This document shows, one piece after another, positions 44,482 through 57,330 of a stretch of 64,000 nucleotides of DNA (positions within the stretch are counted from its first letter, which is position 1; the number at the start of each line of letters is the position of its first letter). The stretch lies in contig NC_035161.2 in NCBI RefSeq assembly GCF_001659605.2, positions 8,336,638 through 8,400,637 on the forward strand, written 5' to 3'. The DNA comes from Manihot esculenta. Lineage: Eukaryota > Streptophyta > Magnoliopsida > Malpighiales > Euphorbiaceae. The notes below the pieces were generated by a model. It saw only the letters and a program-made list of their open reading frames with translations, was not told the origin of the DNA and made no database searches. The position numbers and the translations under genes were made by a program.

Positions 44482-47400
44482 ACTCTCTTCTTTGCTAAAA
44501 TAGTTGCACAACCAGACAAAAATAGAAGTTCCAAAAAGCACTGCAGATCCCATATAATATTTAAAACTGATATCATGGCTGTGGTTGCATTTAAGACATT
44601 GCCACCAAGCAAATTTCAACAATTCTACATGGAAGAGACAACCATTTACCCCCAAGTAGTTGTCATTGGTCACCATAGCATTCAGATATCAATAACAAGA
44701 AATACCAAAGGTGGCAAGGAAAAGAATCAATTCCCTCTAAAATAATTGGATATTTCCATGTTACTGCAAAGCCTTTTACATCAGTTGAGAGAAACTGTCC
44801 TCTTAGGTTGGACACAAACTGAAATCTGTGAGACAGACTTTATATCTTATGATAGAAATTTGATCACTTGCTTATTTTCTCAAATAATCTAGAAAACAAA
44901 AGGAAGACAAAATCTTTTTGTCACTTCTACTGATGACTACTCAAAATATATCCCTTGAGAAACAAGAAGGCTAAGGATCCAGGAACAATTTAATGTGAAA
45001 AAAGATGAAAGAAGCTAAAATTTAGCATCCCGATCACCATTCAGGAAAAGGGAGGACACTACACTGAGTCAGGATTTTACAGCATGTGAAGATGAAGGAA
45101 CAGAAAAGCAATTATAACAGTTTCCTACACTCAAGTAAAATGGAGAAATAGAACTCTTTAAAATTGCGAGTTTTGTGCCAACTGCCACTAGTTGAGGCCT
45201 AGCCTGAATTTTTCTAGGTAATTACTCTTATATTTATTTGTTATAATGGCTGCCATTAGAAAGTTACCTCTTCCCTTCAAGTCATCAACGGGCCATATAC
45301 CAAAAATCAGTTTATTCAGAGTTTGGGGCAGCTTATCTCAGATACAACTAGCAGATCAACAGACTCAATGGTAACAAATTTTGGTTAATCACCAGCCAGA
45401 AAGACACACATATTTATAGACTTAGCTCCCTAAACATATATGATTATGGAACCTACTGAAGCAAACTTTTTCGGATAGATATCCGACCACCACATCCCAC
45501 CCCCCTCCTTGCCATCCTTCTCTCTTTCCTCTTCCTTTCCTGAACCTATTACATCAACCATGAATTTGAAAGCAATTAGCTGTAATTGCACACTTAAAAA
45601 AGATCCAAATCAGCCTGAATTATCTCCCCACCACTACAACCACACCCAAATTTTACCTCTCCCTGCAAATTCTATTGGCAGATCAATGTTGCTATTTCAG
45701 CATTGAAAGTAAACTCCATGTCTCCATCCCAGTTTAAATATAGGCGGTCAATCAAATGAATGGCATATGAACCCCACAACCCAAATAATTAAATTTTGTT
45801 TATGGAGTTCACAGCTCAATTAGAAAGAAATATTAAAACTAATATAGAGTGAACAGTTAAGTAAGAAATATAAAAGCTAAAAGAGTGAACAGTTAAGTAA
45901 GGGATATTAAAACTAATAGAGTGAACGGTTAAGTACTTCCTAGAACAAAATCAATCACCCAATTAACACCATTGACCGCATCCAAGTTTCAACTGTTCAC
46001 ATCCATTTAACCATTGTTATTCATCCAGAATGACCTAAATGAAATTATGGAAACCATACAGATAAAATCCATAATTAAGATAAGAAGCCACAAGGCATTT
46101 AAACAAATGGATTAATAACGTTCCAGAACAAATACGATATTTCCTTCACATAACTCGAAGGGAACCCAAGAAAGGAATTTGCTCATTGCTATTGAACTCT
46201 TATACATCAAATTCAATTGCAACTTTCTCCAAAAGTGATATAATAATAGAACGGATAAACAGAGTATACCCTTTTCTATTGATGCTACCTCAACAAAATG
46301 ATCAGAATTTCCCAAAAATATTAAGAGGTCGTGTATAGCACACATGCAACCTCAACAAACTATAGATAAACTCTTTTTTTCTGCCTCCAATAACCCTAAT
46401 CATCACAATCTAGGGAAGTAAGGAATTATGTTGATTTAATTCACAATTTTAACAATTTCAATTTCCTTATTAATTTTACAAGCACCCACTATCATCTCAT
46501 TCCCTATTGGACTTTTCCTATTTAGGAAGCACTTATGAGTTTCTAAAATTAGGAATGCATATAGTTTTCTTCCCATTTGTCTTGAATTCGATATGTAAAG
46601 GAATATGTTTAAACCTCCATAAAAAAAAAAATGAAACATAGTGCTTTTCTTTCTCTTCAAGTAATAAAATGAGTTCACTTTTTGTGCTCTGTCTCTCTAA
46701 CCTAAGTTGCCACTTGCAGAACCCAAAGAGTAACCAAATTCTCTTATTTTGTCACTCTAATCATCTTAAACCAACCACCTAGTGCTAAAACCTGTTTCCA
46801 TTGATTTGAACTGTAAATGCTCAAAAAAGCATCACTCAGAATTTACAGAACTTGTTCCTAAATCATCTACATCTCAAAGACAAAAAAGTTGTAGATCTAA
46901 AATTTACAACCAACTGATGTTCAGGTTCACACATTTGATTTCCATGAAATTGATAATCTAGGACAACAAATTCTATTCACAAAACTAAACCCAAGATGAA
47001 TATTTCTGAAACGATAGCTGCTAACTAACCAGAACAGGATCTAATCAGCCGAAAGTGTTTACGAGAAAACAAAAGAATTTGATAAGAAGAAAGGGGTTAT
47101 TTTGTGGTGGCGGGGTGAGGGTGAACACAATGCTTCAACTGTATAAATCACTTTTAAGAAAAAGTTGAAGTACCAATTTGAGCACAACCCCCAACAGTAA
47201 AAAGATAGGACAGTGGATATAAACGACACAGAAATTAAAGTTGTGTAATTACCACTGTGAACTCAACAAAGGCAATACGAGTTGAATGATGATAGTCCCC
47301 GAGAAGCCTCAAGCGTTGAACCTATAAAAAGAAAACAAAATTAATTAGATGTACTGGACACTGCACAATCTGAGTACAGGCTTTGTTATCAGGAACATTT

Positions 47401-49591
47401 CATATGCATCTACAAACCTCTCCACAAAAGGATTCAAAGAAGAGTCTGACATCTGCCTGAGTAACCTGCATTAATTGGGAAAAGAAAATCAGGGAAGAAA
47501 AAGAAAGCTTTCAGGTATCCTTGACTAGAAAGAATCAGCAAGAAATATCCTGTTACATGAGATTATAGAAATCTTTTTATATCCAAATCATATCCAAACT
47601 TCCAATTTCTGAAAAAATAAAAAGAAGAAAAAGAGCAAATTTCTAATAGCATTCCTATAAAACATAAGTTGATACTTAAAAAGAGGATTTTTGTTTTTAA
47701 CGGAGTGAAAGAACAAAAAGGATTGACTTTTCCCATAAATGCTCCAAGCTCGATTAAATTAATGAAGATCTCACATTTGATTATGTCATAGGAAAGAACC
47801 AAAGCAATTTTGTTTTATATGTATACTACCCGGAGACAATCTAAAAGTAACGTATATGCAATTCGCACCAAGCGCATCTAATTTATATACTTCAAAACTC
47901 TGAATAATCAGCCAGCTTTATTTTCAGTATTAAAAGATTCCTTTCATAGGGGTACAATTCAAGATTTCAAAATTAAAAGAAAATCAATCATGCAACTTCC
48001 GAAAATACCTTCTTGTCAATATTTGTACAGTAAACAGTTCTTGCACACATCTCACGCTCGTCTTCAGACTGCATATTGCCGATCCATCATACTTAAATTA
48101 GAAAGACGACAATGATAAATGAATTTACATACAGCTGCAGCATTGATCTGGTTGCGAATAAAAACAAGATGTGGAATTATTCATTACAATCAAATCCTCA
48201 CCCTAGGCAAAAATGTGGGGTTAACAGGTGCAATTGCAGTTTTGGAAGGCAGCACCCTTAGCGGGTAAAATCCAAGTACTGTTCCGGACAGATTTAAAGC
48301 AGCCCTAGCCCCATCTGCAAGCACATTTCATTGACTATTAACACGTATTTGTCAACATAGATACGGTTACTAAGATACTCAACAGTACCTTCATCTGTGA
48401 ACTCAATGAAGGCAAATCGAAGAACAGAATTAGGATCACCACATATTCGACAATCAACCACCTTAATCCCAAAAAGGAGACAAAAAAAATTAGGAAATAC
48501 TGTCAACTCCAAGTTCAACATTAGCAAAATTGAAAGGATTAAAGTGAGCAAATGAAAATGGATACCTGCCCACAATGAACAAAGAGACCTGCAAGTTGCT
48601 CTTCAGTAACCTATATAGAAACAGAGAGACAAGGCAGTTGGACAATCAGTCTACAAGCAATCAGCAAAAACATAGAGACACCGAAAAGAAAAAATGAGAG
48701 GAAGACTATGAGAACCAAAAACTACTGTTTACCTGTTGATCAATGTCAGAAACATACACAGTCCTCCTGATGACCTCATCACGCTGAGCCATACCTGTCC
48801 TACTGTTCATCCTTCGCCGTCCTTGATTATAGTTGTTCTTCTTCTGGCAAAAGGAAGATATAACAAACATGAAGGAAATGAAAAAATACCAAAGCAAATC
48901 AAATCATACTCCGACTGGTTCAAGTGAAAAATGCTTCAATGAACTTTTTATTTTGACCATGGACTCCATAGCCACACATTTTCCACAAGCCCTGTCCTTG
49001 CATTTAACAACCCAAGGGTTTACAAAATAAAGGAAATGAAAGGAAAATCAAGCATACCCTTTTAGTGTTAGGTCCATTGGCGTTCCCAGGAGTAGCTTGC
49101 ACAGCGAAATTGTTTGTGTAGCCAAACCCATTTCCCAGTCCCAGATAGCCATGATTGCTAACAAGCGAAGGAGGGACAAACTCTTCAGCCATGGGATTCA
49201 ATTTGGATAAAATCTCCACCAAATCACTCATATCATTCAACCCATTAGATTTAGCCCTTTGAATCTGAATCGTCTCATACCCAGCAGACTCGGCCACCAT
49301 CTGCTGCTGACTGATGTCGAAGCCATTCTGCATCTGGATCCCATTACTCTTGCCACTGCTCAAAGTGGCAGCTGCAGTTGCACTTTCTCGGTGCTCACGT
49401 TCGCCGTCAACAGTCTGATCATAAACTTGAGCCTGAAAATTTGATTCCTTGGGATTGACCAAGGGTTCATTTCTGGTGTTTGATCTTTCGAGATCGTTTG
49501 GTCCTCCTTTTGAGTCCGATGATACTACAGTGCTGTCAAAATTTTGACCGGAAGCGCCGTTTTTAGCCCCAGCATTCTCAGCAACAGCCAT
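43417..49591 (-). CDS. CID-type PABP-interacting protein with PAM2 and two RRMs
   Basis: CID8-13-type proteins bind poly(A)-binding protein through a PAM2 peptide and bind RNA through two RRMs, acting in mRNA metabolism. Ten coding exons: 49591-49058, 48843-48733, 48610-48566, 48461-48389, 48314-48202, 48068-48009, 47465-47418, 47321-47253, 43643-43582 and 43474-43417. All phases close, giving 390 residues. PAM2 (LNPMAEEFVPPSL) is at about 131-143. A basic stretch (QGRRRMNSRTG) precedes RRM1 (TVYVSDI at about 206; FAFIEFTDE). The linker PSKTAIAPVNPTFLPR is family-typical. RRM2 has TVYCTNI and IAFVEFTV. The C terminus is VSPSKTPVRPRIPRTPLH. The ATG at 49591 was chosen because the upstream in-frame codon is GTG. 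Intron 8 is unusually long (3.6 kb). Confidence 0.95.
44420..44480. repeat. (GA)n microsatellite
   Basis: About 60 bases of GA dinucleotides with two interrupting ACAG units, in intron 8 of the CID gene. Confidence 0.95.
45828..45936. repeat. Triplicated GTGAACAGTTAAGTA repeat
   Basis: Three imperfect copies about 40 bp apart, each with AGAGTGAACAGTTAAGTA (third copy AACGG) preceded by an AAATATTAAAACTAAT-type spacer. A small minisatellite in the CID intron. Confidence 0.8.
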
Positions 49592-49955
49592 GATCACACA
49601 AACAACTTTCGTATCAAATGATCGCCTTCTTCAGATTTCTGCAAAACTTTTTTTTTTTTTAAATTTTGACAAGTTAAGATTTTTATTGAAGAAATGAAAT
49701 TCCAAAACAACCCAGATAGATAAATGCAAAAAACAAAAAAAATCGGAAGAGGACATACCAGCCTTATCTATATGTTCTCCATTGAAGAAATAGAAGAGCA
49801 GCGGAAACCCACTTGAGAAATGAGGATCGGCTGTGTTAGAATGGGAACAAAAAAAGGAAAAGGATGGAAACAGACTCCACAACACGATCTTGATGAGAAA
49901 AAGAGATGGGTAAAACAGAGAGCCACTTTTGCTTTCTTTGCTTTTATTTTTATAG
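49592..49955 (-). promoter_or_regulatory. CID gene 5' UTR, its intron and TATA box
   Basis: On the minus strand a leader exon ends at 49759 before GTATGT. A 120-bp intron ends with TTTTGCAG at 49639, and the second leader exon runs 49638-49592 to the ATG. A TATA box (TCTATAAAA) lies at 49947-49955, putting the start of transcription near 49920. Confidence 0.6.
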
Positions 49956-50030
49956 ATTAAAATTTTATTTTATTGCGTAGTATTGATTTTAGTGATGATT
50001 CTTCTTCTGTAGATAAAGGACAGTTGCGGG

Positions 50031-50033
<3 letters not shown>

Positions 50034-50066
<33 letters not shown>
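50034..50066. repeat. (GA)n tract upstream of the CID promoter
   Basis: About 16 GA units located some 80-120 bp upstream of the TATA box. GA tracts in plant promoters are bound by BPC proteins; whether that applies here is unknown. Confidence 0.9.
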
Positions 50067-50071
<5 letters not shown>

Positions 50072-50219
50072 TTGTTCTTAGGATCGTCCGTTTGCGCTGC
50101 ACTGCCAATTTGGACCTCCTCTTTTTTTGTTTTTTTTTTTTTTCCTTTTGCCGATGATAGATTGTATTGCATTAAAAAAAAGGTGGACTTTAACATAACC
50201 ATAGGTAGGCTTGGATTAT

Positions 50220-53200
50220 AGAGAAAAAATTTAAAGGCCCTTTACAATAAAAACCCAGCTCAAGACTCGCACACTCCAACTAGACAACAACGTGAGGAAA
50301 CTCGCCTGCCGCCACTTCTCTCCGTCCTAAGACCATCCCTCAGGGGCCTTTCGAAAATAAATTTGAACCTTTCTTCGCGATATACAAAATCTCAATTTTG
50401 ACTTTTCAAAGTAGTTTCGTAGCTATTAGGAACCAAAAATACCATAGGATAATTATTGGGTCTTATATATCCAGGTCACAGCGAAACCCACGTAGAAAGG
50501 TCGGACTGTAATTTCATCAAACTCAGCTATGCAGATCTATCCACTAGCGCGTAGCCCTGACCTCATGCAAATAGTCTGGACAGAACAGCGCTCGAGTCCA
50601 CCATGGGGAGACCCAGCTCAACTAACTTGATGGATTGATAGGACAATAGACCACTATACATTCGGGATCATGTCCACAAGGCGCCGGAGGGAATTAAATG
50701 GCCGCTTGGCGATGAGAGAGGGCACAATATATTCGTACGTATGATTTCGAGTGATAATGACAGGGTGTGCCAGTGCAGGAAGGCAGTTATGCATCACTAA
50801 AGGACAAAAGGGAAAATGATAACAGAAGGAAGGCATGAGCCAACCGGACCAAGTTCATAAATACATACCTTGAGCCTACCTGCTATTGGATCTTAGGACA
50901 TCAATTGACGCCGTCTGTGGGAAATGTAGGAAATCTTTTTGTCACCGGAGTTCTCATCCTCACCATACCCACTGAGATCCGCATGGCCAACTACGGCGAA
51001 AACCATACCGAAAACACCCCAAACAATCTGAGATCTACTCAGGAAGGACCATAGTTCTTATTTTCCAATCCTATTCATTTAACTCTTCGCCAAACTCAAC
51101 AGGGACCATGCCTCGAACCACCCTATCTGACCATGAGCTACAAAAATGGCTCTCCAACTCCAAAACACTGCTCATTGGTTAGGGCAGATGTTGCAACAAA
51201 GGGAACTCAGTACCCCATTGAGTATACCACTAGTAACTGAAGGGTTCAATATTAATAAGTCCCAGCCCACACTAAACTACCAAGCCCCTCAGCAAAGTAG
51301 TAAGAGGACGTGCGATGGAGACGGAGAAGCTAACAGAAGGAATAAGCCTGTGGCCAAAGTGAGAGTCCGAGTAGTAAGGGAGCTTATTGAGAATGATGGG
51401 GCTGAAAGTTATTCTTCTGAACCAGCAAAAAGGTCAAAAAGTGAAGAGTTAGAGAGAAATTACTGCCTGGAGAAAAGGCCAAGGAGAGAAGAGGTAGATG
51501 TAGATCAGAAGCTGGAGAGGCTAAAAGAACAACTGCTAGCAGAGCTGGGGGCACAAGACCCCAGCAGCCTTATGCTACCAACCTCATCCCTATTCGTGAG
51601 ATGGGTGTAGCAGGAAACCATCCCCAAAAAATTCATGATACCGACAATGGCCGCATATGACGGCATGGGGAACTCTCGGGAGCACGTCTTGAACTATAAG
51701 ACATTCATGAAGCTACAGACCTATTCGGATGCCTTGATGTGCAAAGTTTTTTCCACCACCCTTACTAGGCCAGCCTGATCATGGTTCAACAGCCTAGATA
51801 CAAGGAGTATTAAAAGCTTTATGGACCTAGCTAGCATGTTTATCAGTAGATTCATTGTCAAGATCCTAGTCGAAAGGAAAACGGGCTACCTAGAAATAGT
51901 TTGGCGGAGAAGGAATGAATCTCTAAGGGAATATGTGGCTAGGTTCAACTCATAGGCTCTACAAATTCTCGAGCTCGACGAAGCCAGAGCAGTAGAAGCC
52001 ATGCAGAAGGATACCACCTCCTCAGAGTTTTTTGGATCGTTGTACAGAAAGTCGCCCACTACCTTAGCAGAGTTGATGAAAAGAGCAAAAAAATATATAA
52101 GGCATGACGATGCCTTGACCACTAAGAGATTTGCCAAGGAAGCAGAAGACAAAGGAAAGACTAGGAAGGATAAGCGGCCGAATAGGCAAGAAAGGAGGTA
52201 GGACCAGGGGCCTGAAGCATTGAACAGAAACCGGTGGGAAAGGAAGAAGCAGAGACCCTATCAACCCCGAACTCCCGAGGTAATCACTCCCCTGAATGCG
52301 TCCAGAGCCGAAGTGCTCATGGCAATCCAAGACAATGACTTCATACAGTGGCCCAAGCCGATGAAGGCAGAAGCAAACAGGAGGGACCCGGATAAGTACT
52401 ACTAGTACCATCAAACTTATGGTCATGATACCAATGATTGCTACCAGCTAATAAATGAGATAGAGAGGCTCATTAAGAGAGGACACCTCAGGAACTTCGT
52501 GAAAAAACCAAAAGGCTAGAGACCATAGTAGAATGCAGCAGAGGTTGGGCTCCGAAGACAGAAAGGGGGACTAATGAATGACGGCTCCAGTGAGACAATC
52601 AACATGATTCTAGGAGGGACTGGAGGTCATATGAGCAGAAGAGGGAAGAAGAGAACTAGGAACGGGAAGGGAAGCAGCGCCGAAGTAATGTAGATTGTGG
52701 GGCATTCCCCAATGATCATCTTTTTTTCGCCGGAGGATGCTTAAGGGGTGCAGATGCCTGATGATGATGCTTTGGTCATAGAAGCCATCATCCACAACTT
52801 TAGGGTCCAAAAGGTTTTAGTAGACGACGGAAGCAAGGTGAACCTGCTGCCCTGCCGGGTTTTCTAGTAGATGAACATACCTGAGGAACAGTTGGTCAAG
52901 GACCAGGCTCCAGTCAAAGGGATAGGGGGGACTCCAGTGGCAGTAGAAGGGAAAGTAATGGTGGCCCTCACCCTAGGGGAACCACCTCTATCCCGAACTC
53001 ACTATACAGTATTCCGCGTGGTAAAGCTACCATTGAACTACAATGCCATATTGGGAAGGCCGATGTTGTACGACTTTGAAGCAGTGACCAGCATCCAATA
53101 TCTGACTATGAAGTTCCCGATGGAAGTAGGGGTAGGGGTAGTCCGAGGAAGACAGGAGGCCAGAGCCGTGTACTTGGCCACGGTGGAGGAGCCAAGCACC

Positions 53201-53456
53201 TAGCCAGAAGAAGTAAACCCTAAAGTCATGGAGGTTCGAGATGAGAAGAAAAAGGCCAGGACTGAAATGGTAGATAAGCTGGAGACCTTTCCATTGTCCA
53301 AGGAAGAAGGCGACAAGGTCTTCAGCATCAACTCAGTCTTGAAAAGGATCAAAAAGAGGTTGTGATGGCTTTAATTAGAAGACATGCCTCAAGCTTTGCC
53401 TAGAAGCCCTCAAACATGCTGGGGATTGATCTCGAGGTGATGACCCACAAATTGAA
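50220..53456 (+). mobile_element. Decayed Tat-lineage element, 5' part only (plus strand)
   Basis: A probable 5' LTR (left edge not located; right end CATCA at 50903) is followed by GACGCCGTCTGTGGG (50907-50921), the same PBS class as the complete Tat element. Then comes a gag-protease region colinear with 35400-37634 read on the other strand. It breaks off at 53456, at the position matching the start of reverse transcriptase, where Tekay LTR C begins. A TATA-like ATAAATACAT lies near 50860. The remainder of the element is presumably beyond the nested insertions and outside the window. Confidence 0.8.
50983..53456 (+). pseudogene. Gag-protease pseudogene of the decayed Tat element
   Basis: Starts at ATG 50983 (MANYGENHTENTPNN), parallel to MANHQESNLNTPND of the complete element. 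Frame shifts and many in-frame stops follow. The best open pieces are 51146-51610 (gag N terminus, ALQLQNTAHWLGQMLQQRE), 52001-52201 (EFFGSLYRKSPTTLAELMK), 52220-52405, and 52871-53203 (protease side, LPLNYNAILGRPMLYDFEA). The protease motif VLVDDGSKVNLL is still readable near 52820-52850. Many stops are TAG or TGA in place of CAG- or CGA-type codons, consistent with methylation-driven C-to-T decay. Confidence 0.85.
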
Positions 53457-54944
53457 TGTAATACCCGGCTAGAGTCCGGCATCAGAATTCTACTTTCCGG
53501 TGGAATCTCGAATGTCGGAATTCGCTAGAAGGGTACACTTTATGTTTTTGTAAAGGATTTTAGTATGTTTTCATGTTTTAAGTCCAAAAGGAAATGAGTT
53601 TTTGAAAGAAAAGAGCCAAGGAAGAAATGCAAGGTTCGGTCGCCGAAGGTGAAGTTCGGCCGCCGAACATGCATGAGTTTTGATTTCACGATTAGGCCGC
53701 CGAAGGTGGTCTGGCCAGCCACCTATAAAAGGCTCTAGGTCGGTGAATGGATAAGATTTTCTTTCCCTTCACAGACAGAGGTGAGATCATGCTCTTCCTT
53801 GGGTGATTTTCATGTTTTCTTCAAATCTTGCAACGTTTTGATGGGTTTTATGTTGTTTTGAAGCTTTTGAGCAAATTAACCAAAAGTTTTGAAGTTGGAG
53901 ACTTTGAGGGAGAGTTTCTCCATATCTCCACGTTGGGATCGTTTATCTTCTTGTTTGTAAGAGGCAAGTGAAGATCCTGAACTTCTTGTTATGTTTTATG
54001 AAGGGTTTATGCAGTTTATGGGTAGAGATGCATGTTTAGGGTAAGTTGAGGTTTTGGTTGATTTTGTGGTCAAAGCATGCTTATGTGTTTAGTTGTGTTG
54101 TTTGTTGGGGTTTTAAGTGAGTTTTGGACCCCTTGGTGCCTATACTTGAGTATATGCAGGTTGTGAAGTTGTTGATTGCATGTTTGAGTGGTGTTTGGTT
54201 TGGTTTGCATGAAGCAGAACACGTTTCTGCCTTACTGGAGAATCTAGTTTCGGCCGCCGAAAGAGGGTTCGGCCGCCGAACATGTAAGGAGGTGGTTTCG
54301 GCTGCCTAAGCTTGCCCAAGCTTGCCCCCGAAAGTTTGGACTTTTGGCTCTGGAGGAGGGTTTCGGCCGCCGAAGGTGCCGCCGAATGTTAGGGACTTTC
54401 ATCTCTGGAGAGGACTTTCGGCAGCCAAAGTGCCGCCGAAAGTGCTTGAGTTTCGTCTCTGGAAGGGACTTTCGGCCGCCGAACCTGCCGCCGAAAGTGC
54501 CATATCCAGCCTTCTTTTGCATGTTTTATGTGATTGTTTTAGGATGTTTTAAGGGGGTTTTGGGGAGTTTTATAGAGTTGTTCTTGAGCTAGTTTGGTCC
54601 CTCATTTGAGTCCACCTGTGTAGGAACGGACCAGAGGAATCAAAGAGAGCTGCAGTGAGCACTGCTTCAGAGTATTTCGAGTCAGTTCAGAGTCAGCCAG
54701 AGGTGAGTGGAACTAAACTTAATGTTTTAAATTGAGAAAGTAAATGCTTTGAACATGTTCTATGCATCATGATATGTAATAGGTTGAGTGCACTAGAATA
54801 CACTAATGTGACGCATTGCATTATTCTATGCTTATACAGATCAGACATAGTGGATTCATTAGCCCTCGTAGTAAAGTCATGAGGAGCCCTGAGAGGGCCG
54901 GGCACAGGGCATCCTAGGGTGCGTAATAAAGTCCTGAGGAGCTC
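53457..54944 (+). repeat. Truncated Tekay LTR 'C' (plus strand)
   Basis: Begins TGTAATACCCGGCTAGAGTC, the same 5' terminus as the LTRs of elements A and B but in plus orientation. Its U3 has dyads at 53635, 53655 and 53692 before a TATA box (CCTATAAAAG, about 53722-53731). A second dyad cluster lies at about 54249-54500. It stops at 54944 where the LTR of element B begins, so its 3' end is displaced outside the window. The only frames are short and unsupported. Confidence 0.85.
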
Positions 54945-57224
54945 TGTAACGACCCGAAAATCGGACCGCTACCGGTGCTAGGATCCAGATCGGCATAAGG
55001 CCGCCGGGAACCGTAGCAAGCCTGACATATAACCTGTAAACCTGTTCAATCCCATACATGATCATACATAACATAAACCTGTAGTCTCTCTCATATATCA
55101 ACCAAGCATAACCTGTACATAAACATAAACGTGAACATAAACCTCCACTGGAGTCCTCAACAAATGCTCCAATGGGGTATCTCATCATACATAAGCTTGG
55201 TTGAATCATAAACATTATAAACATATCTATCGATCATGTATCAAAAGGGATAACAATACTCATAGGGTCAAGCACATCTATAACCTCAATATACCTCATT
55301 ACATAACATACTGTAATCTCTTACATTACATCATAGTACAATTTTCATGTCCACAATCTAACTATTACATAAACATACTTCAAAACTCTGGCTAACCTCC
55401 TGGTCTACCCTGTACCTGCACATCTGGGGTTAGGGGAGAGGGGTGAGCTACAAAGCCCAGTGAGCAGAATAGTGAAATCATATATTAAAATTTCATGCTT
55501 TCATGAAATGCAACACATCACAACAAATCACATCTCGGATGGTATTGTCACCTATAGTCCTCTCCATTCCAAAGTGTCGGGACGTAGAATGGGTACAACC
55601 GGTCTTTCTCTTAACATAACATATCATACATACCAATGTGCCAAGGACGTAGAATGGGTACAACCTGGACTTCCATACCATATCATGCCGTAACATTATC
55701 ATACCATATGAGGACTAAAGGATCATCCAATAATCAATCCACATCAACATCATAAATGCAATGCAACATATTCGTGAATACTAATGCAAACAACCTACTA
55801 TATCTCATGGCATTCATGATGCATGGATCATGCTCAAAATTCATATTTCATTTATTTTAAAACTTAAGGTTTATTCACTCACCTCTGGCTAGCTCTGACA
55901 AACTCTGTAGCAGCTGGCTCACTGCTGGGGTCCTCGGTTCCTCGGGTCCGAACCTACACAGGTGGACTCCAATGAGGGACCAAACATACATAAACATAAC
56001 TCTAATATCCTCCCCAAAAATCCCCTAAAACATCATAAAACAATTACATAAAAACATGCCAGAAATGGCTGGACAGGGCACTTTCGGCGGCAGGTTCGGC
56101 GGCCGAAAGTCCCTCCAGAGCCGAAAGTCAGGCAGGTTCGGCGGCACCTTCGGCGGCACCTTCGGCGGCCGAAACTCCCAGACAGAGGCGAAACTCATGC
56201 ATGTTCGGCGGCACCTTCGGCGGCCGAAATTCCCAGACAGAGACAAAAGTCTCTTTTCGGGGGCAACTTCGGCAGCCGAAAGGCCTGCCTCCCCAGCCAT
56301 GTTCGGCGGCCGAAAGTGCCTTCGGCTGCCAAACCTGGTTTCTGCCAAAGGGCAGAAACTTGGCTCCCTTATGCATTTGTGCCTCCAAATTCATCCAAAC
56401 ATGCATAAACCTATTCTACAACATTCCCAACCATACACAAGCAAACATACAAGTTCCTAGGGGGCATCAAACCATCAAAACCCCAACTACAACACACAAG
56501 CAACTCACATTGCTCAAAAACACATATAAAACCCATAAACACAACTATGACCTAAACATGCATTTTACCCCCATGAACTTCATAAAACTTATTTAAAACA
56601 TAATATAAGCTAGAGATCGACTCTTACCTCTTGAGGATCGAGAGTAGAGGCGCCCAAACTTGGAGTTGAGAGAGATTCGAGTTCTTTAACCTCAAAGCTC
56701 CAAAACTTTGCTCAAAAGCCCAAATCTTCAAAACGAAGTTAAAACAAGTGAAAAACTTGAAAGATCTAGAGGAAAAACATCAAAGATCGGTGAGGGGCGG
56801 CAGAAAGCTCACCTTGGCCGAAAATGGGGAAAAGCTCGCCTGTTTTCGGCTAAGGGACCCTTTTATAATGGCTGGCCAGGCCACGTTCGGGGGCCGAAAG
56901 TGCCTCCGCATGCATGCCATGTTCGGCGGCCGAACTTGGGTTTCGGCGGCCGAACCTGGACTTCCCTCACTCATGCTTTCGGGGGCCTAACGTGCCTCCA
57001 AAACGCATGCATGTTCGGCGGCCGAACTTGACTTTCGGCGGCCGAACCTGGGTTTTCCTCCAAAGACTTTTCATGCAAAAACTCATTTAATTTTCATACT
57101 TAAAACCATGAAATACCTTAAAACATTTTATGAAAACATGTTTCTACCCTACTAGAGGCTTCCGACATCCGAGATTCCACAGGACGGTAGGAATTCCGAT
57201 ACCGGAGTCTAGCCGGGTATTACA
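54945..57224 (-). repeat. 3' LTR of element B
   Basis: 2280 bp, TGTAACGACC...TTACA. In minus-strand sense the U3 has exact TTCGGCGGCCGAA dyads at 57034, 57014, 56942 and 56922 before a TATA box (TTATAAAAG, about 56860-56868). Downstream exact dyads are at 56302, 56216, 56161 and 56095. It carries two copies of GACGTAGAATGGGTACAACC (55581, 55646) and two copies of TTCGGCGGCACC in tandem (56137, 56149). Confidence 0.93.
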
Positions 57225-57238
57225 TTCTCCCCCCCTTA
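57225..57238 (-). other. Polypurine tract of element B
   Basis: The minus strand reads TAAGGGGGGGAGAA directly before the 3' LTR. Confidence 0.88.
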
Positions 57239-57241
57239 AGA

Positions 57242-57259
57242 ACATTCGTCCCCGAATGT
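57242..57259 (-). promoter_or_regulatory. Hairpin beside the polypurine tract of element B
   Basis: ACATTCG and CGAATGT pair as a 7-bp stem around a 4-base loop. It lies at the same place as the 9-bp stem of element A (10747-10768), between the gag-pol stop and the polypurine tract. Confidence 0.6.
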
Positions 57260-57330
57260 ACCTCAACTAGCACACATAGCATGGCATAAAACATAACATA
57301 CATAGCACATGAACACATAGAGATCTAACC

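Larger units (their letters stand above)
43644..47252 (-). other. Long intron 8 of the CID gene
   Basis: 3609 bp between the RRM2 exons, with GT-AG ends. It holds a GA microsatellite (about 44420-44480) and a triplicated stretch at about 45820-45940. No transposon ends or foreign gene were recognised. Confidence 0.75.

Noticed and set aside
46112..46345. Frames inside CID intron 8 (also 44415-44676, 46436-46678)
   Set aside because: Short, low complexity or hydrophobic by AT bias, with no domain; they lie within a clear intron.
56025..57031. Open frames rich in FGGR/FRPPK/SAAE in the LTRs (also at 9691, 16453, 54244, 63646)
   Set aside because: They are translations of the TTCGGCGGCCGAA dyad repeats in LTR DNA, not genes.
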